Notes: generated by a model not told the origin, from the sequence alone. A stretch of 64,000 nt of DNA from Hypholoma sublateritium FD-334 SS-4 (GCA_000827495.1 KN817654.1:16537-80536), one strand, 5' to 3'; shown: positions 11,063-21,564, counted from the first letter of the stretch. Numbers and translations are program-made.

Positions 11063-11840
11063 GCGGAGCAGTGCCCCACGCTCTGACCACGTCGAGCTAT
11101 AGGAGCTTCTCCGCGCCGGGAAGCAACCCCCCTCCTCCGAGTCGCGGAGCAGCGCGCCACACTCTGACCATGTCGAGCCATAGGTGCTGCTCCNNNNNNN
11201 NNNNNNNNNNNNNNNNNNNNNNNNNNNNNNNNNNNNNNNNNNNNNNNNNNNNNNNNNNNNNNNNNNNNNNNNNNNNNNNNNNNNNNNNNNNNNNNNNNNN
11301 NNNNNNNNNNNNNNNNNNNNNNNNNNNNNNNNNNNNNNNNNNNNNNNNNNNNNNNNNNNNNNNNNNNNNNNNNNNNNNNNNNNNNNNNNNNNNNNNNNNN
11401 NNNNNNNNNNNNNNNNNNNNNNNNNNNNNNNNNNNNNNNNNNNNNNNNNNNNNNNNNNNNNNNNNNNNNNNNNNNNNNNNNNNNNNNNNNNNNNNNNNNN
11501 NNNNNNNNNNNNNNNNNNNNNNNNNNNNNNNNNNNNNNNNNNNNNNNNNNNNNNNNNNNNNNNNNNNNNNNNNNNNNNNNNNNNNNNNNNNNNNNNNNNN
11601 NNNNNNNNNNNNNNNNNNNNNNNNNNNNNNNNNNNNNNNNNNNNNNNNNNNNNNNNNNNNNNNNNNNNNNNNNNNNNNNNNNNNNNNNNNNNNNNNNNNN
11701 NNNNNNNNNNNNNNNNNNNNNNNNNNNNNNNNNNNNNNNNNNNNNNNNNNNNNNNNNNNNNNNNAGGTGCTGCTCCACGCCGGGGGAGTTGGGCTCCAAT
11801 CCCTGGACGCTTCCGCAGCGCGCCGCGCGCCCTTGCACAC
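11063..11840 (+). repeat. 81-bp tandem repeat, collapsed by the assembly gap
   Basis: The word GCGGAGCAG recurs at 11063 and 11144, exactly 81 bp apart, with the following CTCTGACCA and GTCGAGC also repeated. The array runs into the N gap and resumes after it with AGGTGCTGCTCC, the same phase of the unit. The unit length is a multiple of three, so open frames across it are incidental. Confidence 0.7.
11194..11764. other. assembly gap (571 N)
   Basis: A run of undetermined bases inside the 81-bp tandem array, probably of unknown true size. Confidence 0.99.
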
Positions 11841-11929
11841 GAAAGCCTGACCAAGCCAATCATCTGCCCGTGGTCTGCCCCGCCAACCAGCATCGGAAAT
11901 CCGCCAACTCTTCATCGCAGCTCTTTCGA

Positions 11930-12800
11930 CATCGCGCCGGCGCTTCCGCCGCCTCAACGCTACCGCGGTCGGTTCGCTCTCCAAATGCCCACCACCCGCC
12001 TCCGCGAGCTTCGATGCTCGCGCAGGTGCCGTTCCTTGGTCCCCCACCCCGCCCACATGCAAGAACGGCGCGGGGGTCCGCGCGCAGGCATCGCAGCCTC
12101 CGCGCGAGCCGCCCCTCGCCTCTCCCTTCTCCGGCATTCCAAAACGCCACCACGGCGTCTGCGGGAGCTTCGACGCTCTCGTGGACGACCTTCTCTGTCA
12201 TCCCGCCCCTTCGCAACCGGAACCCGCCGCAGTGGCGCCCGCCTGAGCTTCGACGCTTGCGCGGGCGCCAATTTCCGCCCTGCCTGCTCACCGGAGACTC
12301 ACACCGGCACCGGAGTACATGCACAAGATACGTCTCCGTGCCTCGGAGCTCGCCCGCCCAGCTCGTGCGCTGCCTCGATCGCGGGCTCAGTTCCAGCGGC
12401 GGTGCCCGGATAGGCCACACACGACCCCGTCGACCCTTGATCCGCGCCTGCGCGACTCGCCGCGACCTCTCCGACACGGGTCTCGTTCCCAACCACCGCA
12501 CCCCCCTCGTACCGCCCCCGCCGCATCCACATGAGCTGTGAAGCTCGCGCGGGGGCCGTTCCGCGCCGCTCTCGCCGCTGCATTGGCGCCGCCAAGCCTC
12601 TCTTGGACCCAACAGCGCCAGTACCGTGCCCGCACGAGCATTGAAGCTCGTGCGGGTGTCTTTGGACATTGCTCCCGCCGCTCCGCGTCTCCCGGACTCA
12701 GCAACATCGTACTTGCGCAAGCGCAAAGAGCGCTTCATCCCGATCAAAGTTGCGCCCGCGCAGGCGAAGTTGCAGGAGCGCACGCAATACCTGCGCGGAA
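11930..12800. repeat. GC-rich dispersed repeat family, copy A
   Basis: This block aligns by eye with 39290-40740. For example, GCGGGAGCTTCGACGCTCTC, AACCCGCCGCAGTG and GCGGGCGCCAATT occur in the same order in both. Inside, a hairpin-like word resembling GAGCTTCGACGCTCGCGC recurs every 60-120 bp (about 12006, 12167, 12244, 12533, 12637). No family name is known to me. Confidence 0.7.
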
Positions 12801-12816
12801 CGAGCAACTTGCGGTG

Positions 12817-13560
12817 ATGAAGGACCCAACCAAGGGGCTCGGCGGCGTTGGTGGTGCAACGGAGGTTGGTGGAATGGACACGGAGGAGGTGAAGGAAGCC
12901 TATGAGGTCGTTAAACGCATCGATGTGCTGGACGCAAGCGCCGGTGAGTACTATATAGTCATTATGTGATGCTGTACTGACGTTGCACTCTAGAGGGCAC
13001 AGAGATCTGGGTCGCGGCAGAAAATGCGTACAACGAGCGCGTGTCGAGGGTGGAGAATCGGATCATCGCTCGTCTACGAGACAGACTTGGCACGGCGAGA
13101 AACGCGAACGAGACGTTCCGCGTGTTCTCCAAGTTCAACGCGCTGTTCGTGCGGGCCAAGATTCGCGGCGCCATCCAGGAGTACCAGACGCAGCTAATCG
13201 ACTCGGTGAAGGAGGACATCAGTACCGGTTCTCCGAGGCGCGCCACATGTCGCAGATGCGCGATTTGCCGCCTATCGCAGGTGCGATCATCTGGGCGCGG
13301 CAAATCGAGCGCCAGATGCAGACCTATATGAAGCGCGTGGAAGACGTGCTGGGAAAGGGCTGGGAACATTACGCGGAGGGGCAAAAGCTGCAGTCCGAAT
13401 CGCTCGCGTTCCGGAAGAAGTTGGATACGCGGCCTGCCTTTGATGCATGGCTGCAGGACATCAATCGGCGCAACATGGGCGTCGGCGGACGGCTCTTCGA
13501 GATCGTGCGGCTGCGTGGCGGTGGCTTCCAGCTCGCGGTAAATTTTGACCTGTATCGAGT
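12817..13560 (+). pseudogene. cytoplasmic dynein heavy chain, tail-domain fragment
   Basis: Dynein heavy chain is the minus-end microtubule motor; its N-terminal tail dimerises and binds intermediate chains. Exon 12817-12943 joins through a 50-bp intron to 12994 onward, giving [17 protein letters not shown] and [20 protein letters not shown]. After DSVKEDI (about 13218) the frame must change to reach [19 protein letters not shown], and a few family residues are missing there, implying a small deletion. The reading continues through [17 protein letters not shown] to FQLAVNFD and stops matching at about 13545. Intact dynein heavy chain is over 4,000 residues; only about 240 are present, with no motor domain. 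It begins at the edge of a GC-rich repeat and ends in an unrelated coding piece. Confidence 0.82.
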
Positions 13561-14059
13561 GGCTCGTTGCGGAATACCGCAATGAGAGCCAGCGGATGAT
13601 CAGCAAAGGTGCGCGTAGGCAGGGATGGATGTACATGATAATCGACTGACTTGCCGCAGGCATGAACATCCGCTGGGCTTGCTTGGCGACTTAGGGACGC
13701 AAATGAACGGTATAAGTCAAATGTAATATTTTTCCGCGGTCGATTGTTCCATTACTGACGAATGAAATAATCAGGCCCAAAGTGACAGGGAAAAATACAA
13801 AAAACTCCACAACAAGTACACCGCGTTAAAAGNCCAGCGGCGAATCGAAGAAAGCCAAGTCGTTCCCGAGACGATCAATGTAAGTCACCCAGATCANNGT
13901 GANTGCATGTAAGCTGAAGTCTATCGCAGGATTATGACGCCGACTTTTCTGGCCACGAGGGATCCAGAATTCACAACATACAAGCCACCATCATTTCGTC
14001 TCCATCTCGATCTGCGCGGCAGCCCTATTCAAACGAAAACGAGGTCGAGCTTGATTTTG
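13546..14059 (+). pseudogene. fragment of an unidentified coiled-coil protein
   Basis: Several short stretches look coding and are split by intron-like sequence: [18 protein letters not shown] (from about 13563), then a piece ending GDLGTQMN, then SDREKYKKLHNKYTALK (about 13783), QRRIEESQVVPETIN (ending at a GTAAGT donor near 13878), and DYDADFSGHEGSRIHN (from 13930) up to about 14059. The Lys/Glu-rich heptad-like middle suggests a coiled coil. A one-base frame problem exists around the second piece, and Ns occur at 13833, 13897-13898 and 13902. I do not recognise the family. Similarity ends against the Atg18 fragment. Confidence 0.4.
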
Positions 14060-14247
14060 AGGGTATGCACCCCCGAAATTCACCTCTGACTGGCAATTTG
14101 ATGGATCGGTGACTGGGTTCTCAAAAAACGCGTTCCAAGTGGCGTTGTCGTCCCAAGCCACCGGCGAGTTGCCAATTCGTTTCCAATAGAATTGGACCGT
14201 GCGGGGCCGCCAGCCAGCGGCTCATACGTATAGATGGATGGGGTAAC

Positions 14248-14614
14248 CTTGGTGTTGACGATCTGAAGCTTGCGCGGACTCGACTGCGGCTGGTCCGCCG
14301 CGCCGACGAGCACGATGAGCGACGTGCAGAACAGCATCTCCACGATCCCGCGCGCGCCGCCGTCTATGAACATCTGTCCATAAGCCGTCCGAACAGCCAC
14401 CAGCAGTGCACTCACTCATCGTGTACACCCTCCCAAACGAATCGCAGTTCGTCACGCTGTACCCCTTACGCGTCCCCACCGAGATACACTTGCCCAACGA
14501 ACCGCCCGCCGCTCATCCGCCAGCACCCCTCAATCCAACCAGTTCAGATCATACGCACGCGAAGTCCTGGTTGAAGTTCGCAAAAAGCATGTTCGAATTC
14601 GCCTTTTCCACCAT
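14248..14614 (-). pseudogene. ATG18: Atg18 (PROPPIN, WIPI homologue), 5' fragment
   Basis: Atg18 is a PI3P-binding seven-bladed propeller needed for autophagosome formation. Minus-strand exons are about 14614-14570 (MLFANFNQDFAC), 14488-14416 (CISVGTRKGYSVTNCDSFGR) and 14363-14248. The last exon, spliced after VYTM, gives [20 protein letters not shown] and ends LQIVNTK at a GTTACC donor. About 75 of roughly 400 residues are present; blades 2-7 and the FRRG lipid-binding motif are absent. The gene is head-to-head with an E(z)-like piece at 14783, the mirror image of the pair at 1.66-1.81 kb. The 5' splice choice for intron 1 is not fixed. Confidence 0.82.
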
Positions 14615-14782
14615 GGCGGCTCACTATCGTCGTCGGCGTCGTCGCAGGAGGGCAGTGGCGCTGGAGTAAGTAGTAGTGCAGCACCGACACGGCGGCGTCG
14701 CGCACGGTATGCCTCCGCTTATGTAATCGCCCCTTTTTCGGCATGGTCGCGAATTCCCCTATGTTGTTCCCCACATACAACA
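14615..14782. promoter_or_regulatory. second copy of the E(z)/Atg18 intergenic promoter region
   Basis: This gap lies between divergent starts at 14614 (minus, Atg18) and 14783 (plus, E(z)-like). It is related to 1661-1790 in inverted orientation, with similarity clearest next to the E(z) start. Function is inferred from position. Confidence 0.35.
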
Positions 14783-15220
14783 ATGGCCTCCTCAGACTCA
14801 CGACGAGACTATGCGCTCGCCCGGCGCCACTAACGCGGAACCGCCCGACCTTTACGAGACTATCGCGCAGCGCGAGACCGCATTGCGCGTCTACGATGAC
14901 ACGCGCACGCGGGCCGCGTTCTACACGTTGGAGTTGGAGTTGGGAACTTCGATGCGCGCGGCTACCTCGGGAAGTTAGACGAGCTTTCGTGGTAGAGCGA
15001 TATGCGCAATCCAAATTGTGCGTACTTGACTTTATTTTTCTGATCATACTGGCTCCTAATTGTCTCATCCCGATGGATGTAAAGCAAACCATAGAATACG
15101 ACCCCACACGCCAGCTGTATTTCTAGCATCAGCACTCGCTCGACGCGATCGACACCCTCAATATCTTATATAAGCTTCTACCCGGTAGAGTCACCAACCG
15201 CGATATTTCCCAGCGGTATG
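14783..15220 (+). pseudogene. E(z)-like gene, decayed copy 2
   Basis: From the ATG at 14783 the sequence matches the N-terminus of the gene at 378-1660: DETMRSPGA, PPDL, IAQRETALRVYDDTR are all readable but need at least one frame change. After a deletion of about 100 residues it resumes with a segment equivalent to MRDPDR, an intron, and TIEYDPTRQLYF (stop TAG at 15124) then LDAIDTL. Multiple stops and frame changes mark it as dead. The orientation is opposite to copy 1, so the two are part of an inverted duplication that includes Atg18. Confidence 0.72.
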
Positions 15221-15267
15221 CACCGCGCCGACATCTTCCTTTCTTCCTAAAGCGCTAATTTACATCC

Positions 15268-15600
15268 ACCTCTGCAGTGATTGTCTCCAAATCAATCGCG
15301 GCTGCGTTTGATCGGGAAGAATGCGTCGGCGAGCTCGCAGAAGGCGACGTGCTGGTNCTCCCGCAGTACGTCGNGCTTTTCTTNCCCCAACCACCCGTAA
15401 CACGCTGACAATTCACTTCTTCAGGTTCCNCGTTTTANGCTNCAGCACCACATCAATTCAAACTACATGTTCAACCTGTCCCAGTGGTTCGACGCCAACG
15501 CACGCCCGATTATGGGCACGAAGGTCATGAACTCGACGGACTTCCTGAACCACGCCGAGTCGGAGCCGGCGAACTTCTGCGGGCGAAGTACGTGTTGGCT
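15268..15600 (+). pseudogene. unidentified exon fragments
   Basis: Two readable pieces are present. VIVSKSIAAAFDREECVGEL begins after a CTGCAG acceptor near 15275 and runs into EGDVLVLPQYV. The second, NYMFNLSQWFDANARP then IMGTKVMNSTDFLNHAE, lies at 15462-15570. They differ by frame and are separated by intron-like sequence with several Ns. They look like real protein but I do not recognise the family. Confidence 0.3.
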
Positions 15601-15639
15601 TCCTGTTTCCATTTATTTTTCTTCCTTATTCCTCCCCTC

Positions 15640-15925
15640 CCTCCAAGCCGCCCGACCTCGACGAGATTATCGCGCAGCGCGAGACTGCTGCGGCTACCGT
15701 CTATGACGACGCGCGCATTGCTTTCTACGCGTAGGATTAGGAGCACGCCTTCACGACCCTCGCGTTCTTCATACCGCCCACCACAGCCTCTACCCACAGA
15801 AAATACTGATGTGTCCTGGCCGCGCGAGGCGCTCTTTCTCCCAGATAGCGACTCCTCCGACGATATCAAAGGAGAGGACGTGATCTACTTCGACGTCGAC
15901 TGTGCATTACCTCAACGAGGCGCTC
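15640..15925 (+). pseudogene. E(z)-like gene, decayed copy 3
   Basis: PPDLDEIIAQRET and VYDDARIAF match residues 20-45 of copy 1, then an in-frame TAG follows near 15732. Further on LFLPDSDSS and EDVIYFDVD match the acidic motif of copy 1. It lies in the same orientation as copy 2, about 400 bp after it, with unrelated exon pieces in between. It ends where the AT-richer flank of the Crinkler-kinase gene begins. Confidence 0.7.
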
Positions 15926-16246
15926 AAGTGTCATCGGAGCTATGTTTTACACACAAACTGTTTTACATAGGAAGAGATGACTAAATTTTATTCGTTGTAT
16001 TGAAGATTCAAAGAATACATGTCAAAGTACCATTTAATGAGTGAAGCATAGGCCTCGTCATACCGCCTGCATTGTAGCTGGCATCTGCAAAGCTAAACTA
16101 AGAAAGGTGAATTAGATCTAGAGTGTTTTACCGAGAACGATAAGTTCCAACCGTCGAGTCCTCTATACTTAGAACTTAGTAGACGACGAGGAGTTGAAAG
16201 CAAACAAGAATAAACAAAAAGCTTCCTTTCAGCTACTACGTCTACA
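15926..16246. other. upstream flank of the Crinkler-kinase gene
   Basis: AT-richer than its left neighbour, with no reading frame of note. It presumably carries the promoter of the gene starting at 16247; no specific element is identified. Confidence 0.4.
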
Positions 16247-18278
16247 ATGAATGCCAACTCGAAGTCGGACGAATGCTCGCCAATTCTATACATAATCTAC
16301 GAGGATGGTGTTGTAGGTCCTATCATTCAGCAGCTCAGTGTCGAGAGGAAAGGACTCACAGTCAATGACATGATCAATTCCATCGGCGTCGTCCAAGATC
16401 GCCAAGGTTGCGTGAAACTCTGGAAGGTATGTCGATTAAAACCCTTTGTGTTTTGCTTAGTAACATGATGGGCAGCCGAAAGCTATCATCAAGACTGCTC
16501 TCGCCTTCAGAAGTCGCCTAGATGAAACTGGCAGCACAATAGACGAGCTCTGCGACGATCTCACAGTTATGCGATCGCAGCTAATTAGTAACATCTTGGA
16601 ATCGTATACTGGCTCCACTCGCAGTGCACGATCTCAGGCTTCAGGAGCTAAAGGCAACTGTCTGGTGGCAGAATTCTGCCCCCGCCTCGGCCCTCGTCAA
16701 GGTCTGCATGTATCTTCACCGAACGAGGAGGGTTCATCTTTCCCAGATTTACTTTCATTGGAAGATAGGGTGAAACGTGCTCACGATCGTCTCTGCAAAG
16801 GTCCGTCGACATGCTCTATGCTAAACAGTATCACAGTTGATTTTGGAGTCAGACATGGCAAACGTGGATCTACACCCAGAAACACCGTCAACAAGCTGCC
16901 AACCAAAGTATTACTTTCAGCACCAAAACGGCATTTCTCCTCTCATCGACGGCCGATATGCCACTGTCCCTATAGCAGGCGCGATCCCAGTTGAACTTTA
17001 TCACCCGGCTTTCGCACAGTTTCTAGGCATCGTTGGTGACAAGGAATTTCACCCACCAGAGGCCCTTGTGCGCAGCACAGTCCGTTTTCTCTCCAATGTG
17101 TCTCAGATTGCAACAAGTGAAAACAGTCGCCAGCAGAGTACCCGAAACATGCTTGCAGAACTTCTTGGTCACCCTGTCTTTCAAACAGTACACCGGAACG
17201 GGTCTTCCGCAGATCATGTGATACAGTACCAGTGCGCCGGGGGCTCCATTGTGGGTTCCGCTGCACTGGCAGTCATCGAAGAAAAGGCCGAGTTGGGAAC
17301 AAGTGGAGAGCCCTCTGTGCAAGGTTCATTTTCATACCTACAGCACTTCAAGTATGAGAAGGTGCGTTCTGTTATTGCTGCTCCAGCGGTTTCTAAGTCG
17401 CTGACTTGCTGCAGGCCTTGAAAAGTGCATGTTTCTGTCCGTCATTCATCATTGCGCTTGCCGGGCCGTGGGTTACCATTCTTGGTGCAATCTTCACTTC
17501 CAGACCGATATTCCAGCGCCTTACGGACTACATCTGGCTTGGCGGGGGTCGTGTTATCGACGATGGGCACGTCATGAAAGTTGCAAAAATCTTTGCTGCG
17601 CTCAAGGAGAGCATGAACCACCTATCCGATTATTACAAACAAATCAGCAAATCCGCTCCTGACAAAATGCCATCAAAATTCATGCCTCTAGCACAATCGT
17701 GCATTGTCGACGACAAAACGATCACCTGGACCTACTTGATGCAACTTAAAGATGGTGATCCTGCCTCTGTCGTATTTCTTGCTACCAATTCGGTGGATCA
17801 ACAAAAATTGGTCATCAAGTTTGTTGAGCGCTATGGCGAGTCAGCCCACAGGGCGTTGATGGCCTCGAACCGCGCTCCTGAATTGTTATACTGTGGAGAT
17901 GTCTGGGCTTCCGATAGCGTTGCCAACCGCGGGTGCGATCCTCGGAGGATGGTGGTAATGAAATATGTTCACGGGAAGACGCTTGCTGCATATCCGCAGA
18001 AAGTACCAGAGAAGGTGCGCAGCGTGGTGCGCGAGCTTGTAGAGGAGCTCCATCAACTAGGTCTCGTTCATGGGGACATACGACGTCCTAATGTCATAAT
18101 AGAGGAGGGTGCCGGCTCGGAGGAGACCCGTGTGCGATTGCTGGACTTTGACTGGTCTGGGAAGGAAGGTGAGGTTAGGTATCCACTTCATCTCACAAAG
18201 AATCTCTGGGCCGAAGGTGTGGAGGATTATAAACCGATCTTAGCAAGTCATGACTTGCAGATGGTCGAGAAGTTGTAG
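16247..18278 (+). CDS. Crinkler-like effector: ubiquitin-like header, nuclease-like middle, protein kinase
   Basis: Four exons, 16247-16426, 16476-16769, 16837-17361 and 17415-18278, each a multiple of three, give an uninterrupted 620-residue protein. Residues 1-62 resemble the Crinkler header: a short beta-rich segment ending in LWKPK. Around 305-308 is EEK followed by AELGTSGEPSVQGSFSY, an E-x-K arrangement like the restriction-endonuclease fold seen in fungal Crinklers. The C-terminal third is a kinase: VIK lysine at 468, catalytic loop HGDIRRPN at 552-559, and DFD at 577-579 in place of DFG. Crinkler-type proteins act as secreted or intragenomic conflict effectors, typically reaching the nucleus. 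The nuclease assignment is the weakest part. It is one of the few genes here with no lesion. Confidence 0.72.
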
Positions 18279-18409
18279 AAGTTGTATTAGCTCCTTTGTC
18301 ATGTTTAGTAGTGGCCTTGGATCAACCAATCACACCTGGAAGTTAAATTATAGCTTTGAACACCGACACTACACCATCAGCTACCAAACGCGGAAAGGTA
18401 ATCTAATGA

Positions 18410-19175
18410 TTTATGAGCACTTCATCCCGCACTACCTCATCACACATGGTATCCTCGGCGGTCGCCAGCCGGTGATACGGCTGCGAGCAGAGGAACGCCG
18501 CGAGGGCGCACAGCGTGCCGTAGATCGCGATGTCCCTGGTGCAAAAAGCTGATTCATTTCAGCTCATTTTGCGGGATTAAGTGACTTCATCATGCGCACC
18601 TCGCTGATCAAATCTCCAGGTCCAGGCCTATCGTCGCCTTCGCGTGGTTTCCTGGATGAGATGCGAGAGCGCCGGCACTAGGTCAAGCAATAAGCTTGGC
18701 TCGAACACCGTCCTGCACGACCGATTTCTTCGCTCAGGTGGCAGAGGCGGTAAAAGCAGGAGGAGTACCGGCGCCCGCGGCAGGTTTCGACGGCGTCGCA
18801 GAATCCATCGAGGCATCGACTTTGAACACGTAGGCGACGAGGTTTGCGTAGTTCTGCTGTTCGACAAACAACTAGAACGCAGGAAATATGATTACAACAC
18901 GGTTATTGCTATCAGAGGACTAGCACATACCTCAGGCATAAAATGTGCCCGTTTCTAGAAGATCCTAATCCGTCATCGTATAAAATTCGCGCGATTTCGT
19001 ATAGTCCTTCGAGACGGTGCCCGAGTCGCCCGTGGACGGTAGAAATCCCCAAAGTTGCGGTGTGGAATCTACTGGCACACAGATTGATCAGCGCATGTTT
19101 TCACAGACCATGCCAGCTCAGAAGGTACCTTGATGCCTTCCCTAATCATGTTGTTGGTTGTCGCCGATGGACCAG
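18410..19175 (-). pseudogene. CSN1: COP9 signalosome subunit 1 (CSN1), decayed fragment
   Basis: CSN1 is a PCI-domain subunit of the COP9 deneddylase that acts on cullin-RING ligases. Minus-strand pieces in family order are NMIREGIK (about 19150), STGDSGTV and DYTKSREFYTM (about 19060-18975), FVEQQNYANLVAYVFK (about 18865) and RDIAIYGTLCALAAF (about 18520). Between them are in-frame stops and frame changes, for example two stops within 18640-18760. Intron-like GT-AG borders survive near 18930-18870. Both ends of the gene are missing. The fragment is clearly dead; the identification rests on the ordered set of short matches. Confidence 0.68.
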
Positions 19176-19424
19176 GGCTGAGCAGCAGAGAGCGCGAGGG
19201 GAGTTGTTTACGTTTTTGACATGGTGGACGTCGCGTGCACTTCACAAGTACCGGCGATTTCGGCGAGTTACTGTATTTCGGTATCTGACGAGCTTGAACC
19301 CATGCTTTCGCAGAGCGAGAAAGGCCCTGCTAGCAGACGAAGATGAGTGTGACATGGGCCGGCCGCCACCGGGAATGCTGAGGTAATAGTCACGTGTCTC
19401 CGCCCTACCCTCGTTTTGGGGCTT

Positions 19425-19520
19425 TGGCCCCTCCTACCCCCGCCACTTCGCCGCCCAACAGCGCCACCACGGCGCCTGCGTGAGCGCTGCTGCTCGCTTA
19501 GGCGCCGTTGGTAGCAGGCC
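19425..19520. repeat. short piece of the GC-rich dispersed repeat at the IBtk break point
   Basis: GCGCCACCACGGCGCCTGCG at about 19462 closely matches sequence near 12150 and 40328, which belong to the large GC-rich repeats. The IBtk-like reading frame stops matching its family at this point. Confidence 0.5.
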
Positions 19521-21564
19521 TTGGCCGACGCGTTCTTCGTGTTCCGCGTGCGGACGAAGACGTGGCCTGACTCCGTGCATATGATAATCGAGCCCTCCGA
19601 CCCCAATGCGACATCCTAGTGCACATATTGAGTTCTTTCGCAGTACGAACGTGCTCAGATAGCGAACCTTCACGGCACTGAACTTCTTCCTGAGGGCCCA
19701 GATCCTCTGCGGCGCAAAAGCCCGCCCCTCGCCCGCAGCCGCGGTGTCCCCGGTCGACTTCGGCGGGGAAAAGGTGAACACCTCGCCGTTCAGCGATAGC
19801 GCCGCGAACGTGTCGTCGCAGCAGGTCACTTTGGATATACGCGAGTCCTTGATGGACTGGGGGGGACGGTACGGCTCGATCCCGGTCGGGAATGCGTTGA
19901 TTGGGAAGCTGAAAACGAGCAATCAGCGCTATTTCTAGCCCGTAGCGGAAGAAGGCCGCACCTAATTCGGTAGTGTCTGTCGTTCCAGATGCATTCCACG
20001 CTGTGGTTCTCGAGTAGGGCCGCGAGAACGGTATCCTTTTTTGGGGGTCAGGCATTGATTTAGGCTGTAGAAGGTGGAATGTGGTGCATACACTCATTGC
20101 GAGATCGATCACAATATTCGAAAACTTGGTGACTGCGCGCGGGGGGACTTGGACAGGCTGCGTGTTCTTGTCGTATCCTAATTAATTAATTAATACGGGC
20201 CCAAAATATAGAATATATGCGCACCAAGTTGGCCAGTATTAGTGCCCCATGTGAAAACCGCGTCGCTCGTCCAGCAGGCCGAAGCATTCTTACTGGCAGC
20301 AACACCTCTAACCACCTCGCGCCTCAACAGGCCAACCACCCGCTTGGGGACGCTCTGGATGGGCTCCTCGAGCCGCCCGTTCGCCGTTGGCGCAGCTTCG
20401 ACGACGTACCCGAGCTGCGAGAAGCGATTGAGCCCCCACGAGTAGACTTCGCCTGACCGCGTAAGGGCCAGTGTATGGTCCTGGCCGAGCGCCACGCGCG
20501 CGATCTCGAGGTTGAGCGAGGTCATTGGGTTCAAGCTATATTGCGTGTGCTGGGCGGGGCCGAGCCTGAACATCAACGACGCATTCGAGCGCATATGTGC
20601 GCTAGTACGCACCGACCGCCGCTCCCGAATCCGCAGAGCCAGAGATTTCCTTCGCGCTCGGCGGTGACGACAGCTGGCGGGTTTGTCAGAATATAGCGCT
20701 CAGAGAATGAAGGGCAGAATGGTACCTGTNTGCAGCTTCGACATCTGCACCTGCCGGACGTGGATGGGGGCGAACCGCGCGGTCAGGCTGCGCTGCGCCA
20801 GGACGGCGGGGTCCTCTTTGGACTGGATTGCGACGTGGTCGGGATACGTCCTGTCGTTTTCGTCGCCCACGCCGAGCGCCGCGTTACTGGGGATACGCAG
20901 TCAGCGATCCGTGCATTCCGCGCAGCGGGGGGCATACCGATTGGCACCCCACGTATACAGCTCGGCCTCTGTTTCCCCCTCGCCCGGCTTCGTTCCGTGC
21001 ATGGTGGAGTTGTACAGGTCGAACGCCGTATATCCCTCGAGGTCCTTGAGCGACGTGTCGATGTCGGGGTTCTGCAGCAGCAGTAACCTAGCATCTATGA
21101 CGTCAACACACACAACCAGCACCAGCCCGGGACAGCGAGACACACACAACGGGGAGGTTGGCCGCGTAGAGCGCGCGGTGCAGCGGCGTCCAGAGGCTCT
21201 CCGTGTCCGCGAGGTTGACGTCGATCTGCGGGTGCTTGATCAGCGCGCGGACATATTCGATGTTCTCGACGGCGTTGCACGCGAGGTGCAGCACGGTCCG
21301 CCCGAGCGTATCCCGCGCGTTCACTTTGCATGCGGCGGCGGCGGCGCCCGCCGCCCCGCCGCCCCGCGTCCACGACCTCCCGCCCGATCCTGGGCCGCCC
21401 GATGCCCCCGCGGCGCCGGCGGATCCGCGCTCGGGGCTGCCCCCATCGAGCAAGCGCTGGAAGGCTTGCAAGTTTCGCGTGGTGAAGTAATCATGGAGCA
21501 AGCTCATGCAGGTGCGTGGGGGACCGGGCGACTCGATGGAGGAGACTGGCGAAGGCTCCTGCAA
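19521..21564 (-). pseudogene. IBtk-like ankyrin/RCC1 protein, 3'-truncated before the BTB domains
   Basis: Inhibitor-of-BTK-type proteins combine ankyrin repeats, RCC1 repeats and BTB domains and serve as cullin-3 adaptors. The first exon (start 21564, or 21507 MSLLHDYF) carries ankyrin repeats with TVLHLACNAVENIEYV and WTPLHRALYAANLPV. Next come LLLQNPDIDTSLKDLEGYTA and the RCC1 part: NAALGVGDENDRTYPDHVA, VALGQDHTLALTRSGEVYSW, NLWLCGFGSGG, VTCCDDTFAALSLNGEVFTF and EGSIIICTESGHVFVRTR. Introns are 45-60 bp. After RTRNTKNASAKA (about 19525) the family similarity ends in repeat DNA and the BTB domains are missing. An N at 20730 sits near a splice site. Exact junctions of introns 1 and 3 are unresolved. 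Confidence 0.75.

Noticed and set aside
10966..12413. Very long frames spanning 11.0-12.4 kb on both strands
   Set aside because: They exist only because the 571-N gap carries no stop codons; the flanks are tandem repeats.
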